Origin: JBFJKD01 sp041600415
GTDB taxonomy: Bacteria; Pseudomonadota; Gammaproteobacteria; Pseudomonadales; Porticoccaceae
Direction of reading: 5' to 3'
Assembly (NCBI GenBank): GCA_041600415.1
Contig: JBFIKF010000001.1
Location: forward strand, 434,001-498,000
Length of the DNA stretch: 64,000 bases
The position numbers and the translations under genes were made by a program. Of the stretch, positions 26,187 to 34,447 are shown piece by piece; positions within the stretch are counted from its first letter, which is position 1, and each line of letters starts with the position of its first letter. The notes beneath the pieces were generated by a model, which had not been told where the DNA came from, did no database searches, and saw only the letters and a list, made by a program, of their open reading frames with translations.

Positions 26187-26635
26187 TGCTGGGACTGATC
26201 CAGAGGGTCACCCACGCGTCGGTCGCGGTGGCCGGATCCGTGGTCGGCGAGATCGGACCGGGCTTGCTGCTGTTCCTCGGCGTGCAGCGCGGTGACGGCC
26301 CGGCCGAATGCGACAAGCTGGCGCGAAAAGTCGTCAGTTACCGGGTTTTTTCCGACCCCCAGGGGCGTATGAACAACAGCGTTGTGGATATCGCCGGAAG
26401 CATTTTGGTGGTACCACAATTTACCCTGGCCGCCGATACTGGTACAGGCTTGCGCCCGAGCTTTGCCAGCGCAGCACCACCGGATCAGGCGCAATCATTG
26501 TATATGCGATTTGTGGCGCAACTGGAGACAGTGCACCAGCCTGTTGCCACCGGAGTATTTGGCGCGGATATGCAGGTGTCCCTGTGTAACGACGGCCCGG
26601 TGACGTTTTTGCTGCGCGTGCCACCCACTGCTTAG
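26186..26635 (+). CDS. dtd: D-aminoacyl-tRNA deacylase
   Basis: DTD hydrolyses D-amino acids and glycine from mischarged tRNA. The 149-residue protein begins GLIQRVTHASVAV, and has the GLLLFLGV strand, QFTLAADTGTGLRPSF and the NDGPVTF motif (the cross-subunit Gly-cisPro region). The first active-site motif, normally SQFTL, here reads PQFTL, so the serine is replaced. The GTG start overlaps the pip stop and gives the usual length. It runs tail-to-tail into pfp, six bases away. Confidence 0.93.
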   Translation: MLGLIQRVTHASVAVAGSVVGEIGPGLLLFLGVQRGDGPAECDKLARKVVSYRVFSDPQGRMNNSVVDIAGSILVVPQFTLAADTGTGLRPSFASAAPPDQAQSLYMRFVAQLETVHQPVATGVFGADMQVSLCNDGPVTFLLRVPPTA

Positions 26636-26641
26636 CGCCTG

Positions 26642-27904
26642 TTAAATACTGAAAGTCGTTTTCAGTTTTTTTGTCACCAGTACATTTTCCAGGCGCGCGT
26701 AGTCGGGTACACCGTTTTTGTAGGGCGGATAGTCCTCCCCCTGAATCAATGGTTCGAGATAAGACCGCGCCCGCGCGGTAATGCCAAAACCGTTGCGGGT
26801 AATGAAAGAACGGGGCATCTTCTTTTCGACGTTGGCGACTTGCTGTAGCGGTGCTTCCCCGAGAGACCAACGATACTTTTTGCCCGCGTGCCGTTGGATG
26901 GTGACCATCACGGCATTCTTGCCCGCCAACGCATACTCGACGGCGGCACGCCCCACCGCATAAGCCTGTTCCACATCGGTAGCGGAGGCAATGTGGCGCG
27001 CGGCCCGTTGCAGGTAATCCGCCAGTGCGTAGTGGTATTTGTAGCCAAGCTCGGCTTTGATAAGCGCCGCCAGAGCGGGTGCGACCCCGCCTAATTGCTG
27101 GTGTCCAAAAGCGTCAGTTGTGCCCGTCGCCGCCAGGAACGTACCGTCGGCGTATTGCGCCCCCTCGGAAGCGACGATCACGCAGTAACCCGCGCGCTTT
27201 ACGGTGCGCCGCACTTCGGCAAGAAACTTGGCCCGATCGAAAGAGATTTCCGGAAACAGAATAATATGGGGCGGATCCCCTGCCCTCTGCGCCGCGAGAC
27301 CACCTGCCGCCGCGATCCAGCCGGCGTGTCGACCCATGACTTCGAGGATAAATACCTTGGTGGACGTAGCGCACATGGAGGCAACATCGAGACTCGCTTC
27401 GCGGGTGGAGACTGCCACGTACTTGGCCACCGAGCCAAATCCGGGGCAGGTGTCGGTTAACGGCAGGTCGTTGTCCACGGTTTTGGGAATATGAATGGCT
27501 TGAATGGGGTAGCCCATGGTGTGCGATAGCTGCGAAATTTTCAGGCAGGTATCGGCCGAGTCGCCGCCGCCGTTATAAAAAAAATAGCCGATATTATGGG
27601 CGCGAAATACCTCGATAAGTCGTTCGAATTCAGCGCGATTGTGTGCCAGATCCTGCAGTTTATGGCGGCAGGAACCAAAAGCTCCGGATGGTGTGTGGCG
27701 CAGCGCGGCGACGGTTTTTGCCGACTCCCGGGAGGTGTCGATCAATTCTTCGCGCAACGCGCCAATAATGCCATTGCGTCCGGCGAAAACCTTGCCAATT
27801 TTACTGCGGTTGGCGCGCGCGGTTTCGATGACGCCGCAGGCGCTGGCGTTAATGACCGCCGTCACACCGCCAGATTGCGCGTAAAACGCGTTCTTTTTTG
27901 CCAT
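26642..27904 (-). CDS. pfp: Pyrophosphate-dependent 6-phosphofructokinase
   Basis: This enzyme uses PPi instead of ATP to phosphorylate fructose 6-phosphate, reversibly. The 420-residue protein has YAQSGGVTAVINASA, a GGGDSADTC segment (position of the Gly-Gly-Asp phosphate site, with Asp-Ser after it), IPKTVDNDL, the GFGSVAKY motif and VMGRHAGWIA, all typical of the PPi-PFK branch. An ATP enzyme would carry glycine where the PPi enzymes have the bulky aspartate after GGD; here the segment is GGGDS, so donor choice should be tested. It stands divergent from mpl. Confidence 0.9.
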   Translation of the reverse strand: MAKKNAFYAQSGGVTAVINASACGVIETARANRSKIGKVFAGRNGIIGALREELIDTSRESAKTVAALRHTPSGAFGSCRHKLQDLAHNRAEFERLIEVFRAHNIGYFFYNGGGDSADTCLKISQLSHTMGYPIQAIHIPKTVDNDLPLTDTCPGFGSVAKYVAVSTREASLDVASMCATSTKVFILEVMGRHAGWIAAAGGLAAQRAGDPPHIILFPEISFDRAKFLAEVRRTVKRAGYCVIVASEGAQYADGTFLAATGTTDAFGHQQLGGVAPALAALIKAELGYKYHYALADYLQRAARHIASATDVEQAYAVGRAAVEYALAGKNAVMVTIQRHAGKKYRWSLGEAPLQQVANVEKKMPRSFITRNGFGITARARSYLEPLIQGEDYPPYKNGVPDYARLENVLVTKKLKTTFSI

Positions 27905-28047
27905 GCTTTCCCCGCGGGACGCAGTTTAATTCGGACGAGGCATGATACTGGAATCGTTGCGTGAATGCATGGCGGATACCCCCTGGAATGGCGGCGCCTG
28001 GGTATTGGTGTGATAATCCGGGCACAGCATTAGTGGTCGGTCGTGGC

Positions 28048-29451
28048 ATGCACATTCATATTCTGGGTATTTGCGGCACCTTTATGGGCAGCCTCGCGCA
28101 ACTGGCGGCTGCCGAGGGCCATCGTGTCACCGGTAGCGATGCCAATGTCTATCCGCCCATGAGTACGCAGTTGGCTCAGGCCGGTATTGAAATTACCGAA
28201 GGCTACGACGCGGCGCAGCTCCAGCCGGCACCCGACCTGGTGGTGGTGGGCAATGCCCTGTCCAGGGGCAATCCGTGCGTGGAATACCTGCTCAACGCCG
28301 GCTTACCCTACATCTCGGGACCGCAGTGGCTGGGAGAGCATTTCTTACCCGGCAAACACGTGCTGGCGGTTGCCGGAACCCACGGCAAAACCACCACGGC
28401 AAGCATTTTGGCGTGGATTCTGGAATACGCAGGCCGCTCGCCAGGGTTTTTGATTGGTGGCGTTCCCCGGAATTTTGGCGTCTCGGCGCGCCTGGGTACA
28501 ACTCCATTGTTTGTGGTGGAGGCAGACGAATACGACACGGCATTTTTTGACAAGCGTTCCAAGTTCGTACACTACCATCCGCGTACGCTGGTACTGAATA
28601 ACCTGGAATTTGATCACGGGGACATTTTTCCGGACCTGGCGGCGATTCAGACCCAGTTTCACCACCTGCTGCGCACCATTCCCGCGCAGGGTCTGGTGGT
28701 GGTGCCCCAGGACGATACCAATTTGGCCGCAGTGCTGCAGCGCGGTTGCTGGACCCCTGTCCAAACCACGGGAGGCAACGGACAGTGGCGCGCAAATCTA
28801 CTGGCCAAAGACGGCAGTGTATTTGACGTTTTGCTCAACGACGCGGTTGTCGGCCGGGTCGACTGGGAACAAACTGGCGATCACAGCGTGGCAAATGGCT
28901 TGATGGCGGTAGCCGCGGCTCACCACGTAGGGGTCGCAGCGCCGCAGGCCTGCGCGGGGTTGAGCCATTTTCTGGGCGTCAAGCGGCGTATGGAATGGCT
29001 CGGTAGTTTTGCGCATATTCACGTCTATGATGATTTTGCCCACCATCCAACGGCGATTGCTACAACTCTGCAGGGCTTGCGCAAGAAAGTCGGCGAGGAA
29101 AAAATCATTGCTGTTATCGAACCGCGCTCCAATACTATGAAAATGGGTATGCATCGCGCTGCATTGACAACGGCGACGCAGGACGCAAATTTTGCGTTGT
29201 GGTACCAGCCGCCCGGTATGGACTGGTCGTTACGGGAAATGGTCGAGGGTGCCGATGTGCCGGGCAAGGTGGTGAGCGACATGGAACAGTTGGTCGAAGA
29301 GACTTTGAGAGCGGCGGGGGACGGCGCGCATATTGTGATTATGAGCAACGGTGGGTTCAGCGGTTTTCAGGGTCGGTTACTTGCTCGGTTAGCGCAACTT
29401 CACCACCGTGGGCGAGTCGGGGATGGCGCGGAGCGACGGGATGGCCAGTAA
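28048..29451 (+). CDS. mpl: UDP-MurNAc:L-Ala-gamma-D-Glu-mDAP ligase
   Basis: Mpl recycles cell-wall tripeptide by joining it to UDP-MurNAc. The 467-residue Mur ligase begins MHIHILGICGTFMGSLA, and has the ATP-binding AGTHGKTTTASIL loop, the VVEADEYDTAFFDKR stretch, DDFAHHP and RSNTMKMG in its C-terminal domain. An in-frame upstream ATG would add 29 residues without family resemblance, so 28048 is chosen. It overlaps the downstream gene by 11 bases. Confidence 0.96.
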   Translation: MHIHILGICGTFMGSLAQLAAAEGHRVTGSDANVYPPMSTQLAQAGIEITEGYDAAQLQPAPDLVVVGNALSRGNPCVEYLLNAGLPYISGPQWLGEHFLPGKHVLAVAGTHGKTTTASILAWILEYAGRSPGFLIGGVPRNFGVSARLGTTPLFVVEADEYDTAFFDKRSKFVHYHPRTLVLNNLEFDHGDIFPDLAAIQTQFHHLLRTIPAQGLVVVPQDDTNLAAVLQRGCWTPVQTTGGNGQWRANLLAKDGSVFDVLLNDAVVGRVDWEQTGDHSVANGLMAVAAAHHVGVAAPQACAGLSHFLGVKRRMEWLGSFAHIHVYDDFAHHPTAIATTLQGLRKKVGEEKIIAVIEPRSNTMKMGMHRAALTTATQDANFALWYQPPGMDWSLREMVEGADVPGKVVSDMEQLVEETLRAAGDGAHIVIMSNGGFSGFQGRLLARLAQLHHRGRVGDGAERRDGQ

Positions 29452-30073
29452 CCGGGAGCTGTTGGTGTTGCTGGCATTGATTGGCGCGATCACACTGTGG
29501 TCGTGGAGCGAGCCCTTTGACCAACTCACCTGGTGGATGGAGACTTTGCCAGTGCTGCTGGCGCTGCCAATTGTGTGGCTCACCCGCGAGCGGTTTCCGC
29601 TGACCCGTCTCGTCTACTATCTGATTTTCCTGCACGCGGTACTACTGCTGGTGGGCGGACATTACACCTATGCCCGGGTGCCCGTCGGCTTCTGGGTACA
29701 GGATCTGTTTGAGCTAAGCCGTAACCACTACGACCGTCTGGGGCACTTTGCCCAGGGTTTTGTGCCCGCTCTGGTGGCGCGGGAAATATTATTGGGCAAC
29801 CGGGTCTTGGCCCGTGGTCCCTGGTTGTTCTTTTTGGTGACATGCTTTGCACTGGCGCTGAGCGCTTTCTACGAATTGATCGAGTGGTGGGCGGCGGTGT
29901 TCGGCGGCGACGGCAGCATCGAGTTTCTCGGTGTGCAGGGAGATATTTGGGATGCCCAGTGGGACATGCTGTGGGCCTTGCTCGGGGCGCTAAGCTCGCA
30001 GGTAGCACTGGCGCGATGGCACGACCACCAGTTGGCAGAGGTCGCTGCCCACCGCGATCGGGGAGCTGGTTGA
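29441..30073 (+). CDS. DUF2238 inner-membrane protein (YjdF-like)
   Basis: A 210-residue integral membrane protein with about six hydrophobic segments. Family residues are the RNHYDRLGHFAQG motif and the SAFYELIEWWAAV segment, followed by GDIWDAQWDMLWALLGA. No biochemical role is known. The ATG at 29441 has GGAG seven bases upstream and overlaps the mpl stop by 11 bases; two earlier ATGs in frame lack such a site. It appears coupled with mpl and the SDR gene downstream. Confidence 0.85.
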   Translation: MASNRELLVLLALIGAITLWSWSEPFDQLTWWMETLPVLLALPIVWLTRERFPLTRLVYYLIFLHAVLLLVGGHYTYARVPVGFWVQDLFELSRNHYDRLGHFAQGFVPALVAREILLGNRVLARGPWLFFLVTCFALALSAFYELIEWWAAVFGGDGSIEFLGVQGDIWDAQWDMLWALLGALSSQVALARWHDHQLAEVAAHRDRGAG

Positions 30074-30074
30074 G

Positions 30075-30956
30075 TTGGCGCGGGTATTGCTGGTGGGGTG
30101 CGGCGACATAGGCAGCGGTTTGGCGACCCTTCTGGTGGCGCGAGGACACCAGGTTATCGCGGTGAAGCGGAGCGCGCCCCACAAGGCTCTGCCTGGCGTG
30201 CGCTACCTGGCCTGCGATATCACTCAGCCCGATCAGGTGCAGCACATTCCCCGCGAGGTCGACCAGGTGTTTGTGATTCTGGCGCCGGGCGAGCGCACGG
30301 AAAGTTGCTATCACACTTTATTTATTATTGGCCTGAAAAATGTGCTACGGCATTTTGCCCGCGCCATTGAAGAGCATTCGAGTGGGCGTCGTGCCACACC
30401 TCATTGGATATTTGTGTCATCCACCAGCGTCTATGGCCAGCGCCGCGGCGAGTGGATAGATGAAGATTCGCCGACGCTACCGCGGGCTTTTAACGGGCGT
30501 TGTCTGTTGCAGGCGGAAAAATTACTGCACGAGCACGATTACAGCTCTACTGTGGTCAGGTTCGCTGGTATTTATGGGCCCGGCCGCAACGGATTGATCA
30601 ACGCCGTAGTACAGGGAAACCCGGTCCAGTACCAGCCGAATTACTACACTAATCGTATTCACGCCGAGGATTGTGTGCGCCTGCTGGCATATCTGTTGGC
30701 GCAACGTCTGGCGGGCACTAAGCTGGAGAACTGTTATGTCGCGAGTGACAATGCGCCTGTCCCCCTGGGAGAAGTGGTGACCTGGCTCGCACGGCAACTC
30801 GATTGCGAGCCGCCGCCGGCGCGGGTGGCGACGTCCCCCTCGCCGTCGCAGAATAAACGTTGTCGCAATGACAAGGTAACCGAGCAGGGATATTTATTTC
30901 GTTACGGCGATTATCAGAGTGGTTATCGCGACCTGATTAAGACATCTACCGGGTAA
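30075..30956 (+). CDS. NAD(P)-dependent epimerase/dehydratase-family protein (YeeZ-like)
   Basis: This 293-residue Rossmann protein starts ARVLLVGCGDIGSGLA and has FVSSTSVYGQRRGEW and a YGPGR-type IYGPGRNGLI segment, typical of the atypical SDR branch that includes E. coli YeeZ. Substrate is unknown. A TTG start two bases after the previous stop fits the GGGAG nine bases upstream; no in-frame ATG serves better. Probably in one transcript with mpl and the DUF2238 gene. Confidence 0.82.
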   Translation: MARVLLVGCGDIGSGLATLLVARGHQVIAVKRSAPHKALPGVRYLACDITQPDQVQHIPREVDQVFVILAPGERTESCYHTLFIIGLKNVLRHFARAIEEHSSGRRATPHWIFVSSTSVYGQRRGEWIDEDSPTLPRAFNGRCLLQAEKLLHEHDYSSTVVRFAGIYGPGRNGLINAVVQGNPVQYQPNYYTNRIHAEDCVRLLAYLLAQRLAGTKLENCYVASDNAPVPLGEVVTWLARQLDCEPPPARVATSPSPSQNKRCRNDKVTEQGYLFRYGDYQSGYRDLIKTSTG

Positions 30957-30961
30957 TCGGT

Positions 30962-31918
30962 ATGGGCGACAGGGGTGCGCAGAAAATTTTAATCGGCATC
31001 AGCAGTTGTCTGTTGGGGGCACCGGTGCGTCACAACGGTGGCCACAAACGCAACGACTATATCGAAAAAACCCTCGGACAGTTTTTTGAGTTTGTCCCAT
31101 TTTGTCCGGAGGTGGATATTGGCATGGGCGTGCCCCGTCCGGCCATTCGCCTGGTTGCGGTGGACGGCGGTGTGCGCGCTGTTGGAGTAAAGGATACCTC
31201 TCTGGATGTCACCGAAAAGCTGGATCGCTGTGCGCAGGAGCAGAAATCCTGGCACGCTGATTTGTGCGGCTACATTCTTAAAAAAGATTCGCCCAGTTGC
31301 GGTATGGAACGGGTGAAGACCTACACTAATGGCCATCCGCGAAAAAATGGCGTCGGTTTGTACGCCACGCGGCTGATGGCCAACTTTCCCCTCCTGCCGG
31401 TGGAGGAAGAAGGCCGTTTGGGCGATCCGGGTTTGCGGGAAAACTTTCTGCAGCGCGTGTATGTGTTTCACCGCTGGCGACAGTTGTTGGCCCAGGGGGT
31501 AAGCCATAACGCGTTGACCACATTTCACGCTCGGCATAAATTACTGTTTATGAGTCATCACCAAGACGCAACCCGTGCGCTGGGCAAATTGCTTGCCAAT
31601 GGTGCTCAATATAATGTGAATCGACTGGCTGGAGAATACATCAGTGCCGCGATGACTCTCCTGAAAACGCAGGCGAGTCGTCGTAACCACGTGAATGTCC
31701 TGCAGCACATTCAGGGCTATCTCAAGCGCGAACTGCAGCCGGAGGATAAATGCGAGCTGGGAGAGCTGATTGAGCAGTACCGTTGTGGCGAGGTACCACT
31801 GATTGCGCCCATCACCCTGTTGCGCCATCATTTTCGAAAAAATCCTGATCCCTATATTGAGCGTTCCTGTTATATGCAGCCGTGGCCGGAGGCGTTGCGC
31901 CAACATGATCTCATCTGA
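30962..31918 (+). CDS. DUF523/DUF1722 protein (YbgA-like)
   Basis: This 318-residue protein has an N-terminal DUF523 domain (ISSCLLGAPVRHNGGHKR, then the PSCGMERVKTY motif, about 10-155) and a C-terminal DUF1722 domain (about 190-305, including HHQDATRALGKLLA). The cysteines in SSCLLG and PSCGM suggest metal or cofactor binding, but no function is proven. In E. coli the homologous ybgA lies beside the photolyase gene; no photolyase is seen here. It follows the SDR gene by five bases. Confidence 0.9.
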   Translation: MGDRGAQKILIGISSCLLGAPVRHNGGHKRNDYIEKTLGQFFEFVPFCPEVDIGMGVPRPAIRLVAVDGGVRAVGVKDTSLDVTEKLDRCAQEQKSWHADLCGYILKKDSPSCGMERVKTYTNGHPRKNGVGLYATRLMANFPLLPVEEEGRLGDPGLRENFLQRVYVFHRWRQLLAQGVSHNALTTFHARHKLLFMSHHQDATRALGKLLANGAQYNVNRLAGEYISAAMTLLKTQASRRNHVNVLQHIQGYLKRELQPEDKCELGELIEQYRCGEVPLIAPITLLRHHFRKNPDPYIERSCYMQPWPEALRQHDLI

Positions 31919-32032
31919 GTAATACTGCTCTGCTCCGAATCGCTGTGCAATTGCCACCTTGCCTGATTGTTGCCACTCGCCACGGGGAGTGAAATGTTCT
32001 AACCTGTTTAGCGGTCAATAACGTCGGCGGAG

Positions 32033-33007
32033 ATGATGATTACAAGCGTAATGTGGGTTGCAGGGGAAACGGAACTGCGCCGTGGAGGAGTCGAGCAAAT
32101 TGCCACGTGGCAGCAACTGCCCGAGGCACAATTATGGCTACATATGTGGGGCGAAGAGCCTGCGTTTGAACGTGAACAACTGGAACGTTTTGCCTTTCAT
32201 CCCCTCGCCATTAAGGACGGCTTAAAAAATCGGGAACCGCCAAAATATCGCGTGTACGACGATTACACGTTTGTCCTGTTACGTGGTCTCGATGCGGAAA
32301 GTCTGTCGCTGGACGTGGGCACCATTCAACTGGCATTTTTTTGCGCGGAGCGTTGTCTGGTGACGCGCAGCAGCGGGGAGTCTCCAAGCATCAATCACTG
32401 GTTGCAGTCCACCGAACTCAGCGAGCATCTCGCCCGGGGCAGCATGGCGGTGTGTCTACGGGTAGCGAGCACGGTGGCCCAGCGCTATCTCAATTTACTG
32501 CTGGATTTCGAACCACGTTTGGGTGATCTTGAGGATAATTTGCTCCTGGCGCCGAGTGACGACGCCATGGCGCAACTGATCGAATATCGCACCAGCCTGC
32601 GTAAACTGTGGCGCATTTTCAGTTATCAGGAAAAACTCTTTCAGCACCTGTGTGATGATATTCCCGAGGACACGGTGGCCGATGCGTGGATCCGCGCACG
32701 GCTAACCGAGGTCTACGACAAGTTTGAACGGTTGCATAGCCTGAGTCAGTTGTATTATTCCCTGGCAGGAGATTTGATAGAGGGATATTTGTCCCTGTCT
32801 TCCCATTCGTTGAACAAGAAGTTGGGGGTGTTGACGGTGCTGACGGCGATTTTTGTGCCGCTTAGTTTTCTGGCCGGTGTCTATGGAATGAATTTTGATG
32901 TGATGCCGGAGCTACACTATCGGTGGGGCTATTTCGTCCTGTTGTCGGTTATGCTAACCGTGGCGGTGGGCTTGATTGTAATATTTAAGCGCAAAAAATG
33001 GCTGTAG
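32033..33007 (+). CDS. zntB: CorA-family metal transporter, ZntB-like
   Basis: A 324-residue two-TM pentamer-type transporter with a large N-terminal cytoplasmic domain and C-terminal membrane helices (about 260-320). The signature GMN appears in GVYGMNFDVMP, after the long stalk helix (LYYSLAGDLIEGYLS). ZntB proteins move zinc with a proton; CorA itself moves magnesium, so substrate is not proven here. Two adjacent ATGs are possible starts. Confidence 0.85.
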   Translation: MMITSVMWVAGETELRRGGVEQIATWQQLPEAQLWLHMWGEEPAFEREQLERFAFHPLAIKDGLKNREPPKYRVYDDYTFVLLRGLDAESLSLDVGTIQLAFFCAERCLVTRSSGESPSINHWLQSTELSEHLARGSMAVCLRVASTVAQRYLNLLLDFEPRLGDLEDNLLLAPSDDAMAQLIEYRTSLRKLWRIFSYQEKLFQHLCDDIPEDTVADAWIRARLTEVYDKFERLHSLSQLYYSLAGDLIEGYLSLSSHSLNKKLGVLTVLTAIFVPLSFLAGVYGMNFDVMPELHYRWGYFVLLSVMLTVAVGLIVIFKRKKWL

Positions 33008-33058
33008 CGCGTATGCCATGTAAATCATTTTTTCTGAATGCTACTTGAGGAAGCATTG

Positions 33059-33925
33059 ATGGAAAAATTCAAGGCAGTACTGGAGTTTCGTCTAATTGAT
33101 GTGGCGGGCTATCAGCTCACCGTAGTCGAGCTTGCATCATCGCTGGCCATCCTGCTGGTTGCGATTTTGCTGTCGCGTAATCTCAGCAATTACATGACGC
33201 GCATTATTACCGCCCGCAGCCGTATTTCGCCGATGCAGCTGTATACTTTTAACCGTATTTTGAGCTATGCAATTCTTGCGGTTGGCGTGTTGTTGTCCCT
33301 TGGTATGCTGGGGCTGAGCACCGACAAGCTTATGCTGGTAATTGGGGCGCTGGGCGTTGGTATCGGGTTCGGCCTGCAAAATATCGTCAATAATTTTGTG
33401 TCGGGCATTATTATTCTGTTTGAAAAGTCTCTGCGTGTCGGCGATTTCGTGGAACTTGAATCGGGATTACTCGGCGAGGTGAAGGAAATAAATATCCGCA
33501 GCACGCTAATTCGAACGCTGGATAATGCCGATATTCTGGTACCCAATTCCGAGTTTATCAATAATCGGGTAAACAACTGGACGCTGTCCGATGACGAGCG
33601 GCGCTTTTTGATACCCTTTGGCGTGGCTTACGGTAGCGACCCGCAGAAAGTACAGGAAGTGGTGCTCGCAGAAATTAAAAAAGTGTCTTTCACATTGAGC
33701 GGGGAACGTCGCGAACCCTCTGTTGTGATGACGGAGTTTGGCGACAGCAGTCTCGATTTTGATCTGGTGGTGTGGCTTAAGGGCGATAACGTCAAGCGAC
33801 CGGGCCTGGTCAGGTCCAGTTATCTTTTAGCTATCCATAAGGCATTGATCGATAATGCCATTGAGATCCCTTTTCCGCAGCGAGATTTACATATTCGCTC
33901 GGGACTGCCGAGTGTTGCCAGGTAA
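33059..33925 (+). CDS. Mechanosensitive channel, MscS family
   Basis: A 288-residue small-conductance channel with three membrane segments; the pore helix is VIGALGVGIGFGLQNIVNNFVSG, of which the glycine-rich stretch GALGVGIGFGLQNIV is typical (about residues 97-111). A beta domain follows (VGDFVELESGLLGEVKEI) and the IPFPQRDLHI C-terminus is standard. It opens under osmotic downshock. GAGGA precedes the ATG by seven bases, so this start is preferred to one seven codons upstream. Confidence 0.93.
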   Translation: MEKFKAVLEFRLIDVAGYQLTVVELASSLAILLVAILLSRNLSNYMTRIITARSRISPMQLYTFNRILSYAILAVGVLLSLGMLGLSTDKLMLVIGALGVGIGFGLQNIVNNFVSGIIILFEKSLRVGDFVELESGLLGEVKEINIRSTLIRTLDNADILVPNSEFINNRVNNWTLSDDERRFLIPFGVAYGSDPQKVQEVVLAEIKKVSFTLSGERREPSVVMTEFGDSSLDFDLVVWLKGDNVKRPGLVRSSYLLAIHKALIDNAIEIPFPQRDLHIRSGLPSVAR

Positions 33926-34005
33926 CTATTTGTTGGTGAGTAACGGATTATAAATATCTAGAGTGCGCGCTCGGTAAACCTGTGGCCCAATGCATGGGCG
34001 TCTCC

Positions 34006-34368
34006 CTACCCGCTGACCAACCCGTAGGCGCTACCGGCCTGTAATAACGCGATGTGATCTGTGTCGGCGATGGCGACAATCTGACAGCCCATTTTATATT
34101 GCGCGCGAGTTTCTTCGTTACTATTCCAGATCAGTTGTTGCCAGGCGATGCGCAACGTCGCGGCAATGTTCATCTGGCCCTGTTGAGGGTTGCGAAAGCT
34201 GATGGTTACACGTTTTGTACTACCCGGAATAAATGCTTTGTCGGTAAGCAACATGAGCCCCGACGTGGACAGATCTTCGATGTAACCAAGGACCGTGCCG
34301 CACTCAAGGTCTTTGACCTGTGCGAGGGCAACCAGGTGCCGACGTTGGTTCTTGCGATGGTCACTCAC
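34006..34368 (-). CDS. PilZ-domain cyclic-di-GMP binding protein
   Basis: A 120-residue single-domain protein. The c-di-GMP loop is HRKNQRRHLV and the second motif is DLSTSGLML, matching RxxxR and (D/N)xSxxG. A target is not visible. It lies alone between mscS (convergent) and the 1361-residue protein gene upstream on the same strand. Confidence 0.88.
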   Translation of the reverse strand: MSDHRKNQRRHLVALAQVKDLECGTVLGYIEDLSTSGLMLLTDKAFIPGSTKRVTISFRNPQQGQMNIAATLRIAWQQLIWNSNEETRAQYKMGCQIVAIADTDHIALLQAGSAYGLVSG

Positions 34369-34447
34369 GATTGTTACCTCTGCGAATCCACGTAAGGAAT
34401 GCGGTTACGCCGGCACATTGGTTTACGATCATAACCTCAGGTGTGGT

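Noticed and set aside
30989..31537. 182-codon minus-strand frame over the DUF523/DUF1722 gene
   Set aside because: Antisense shadow of a recognised protein.
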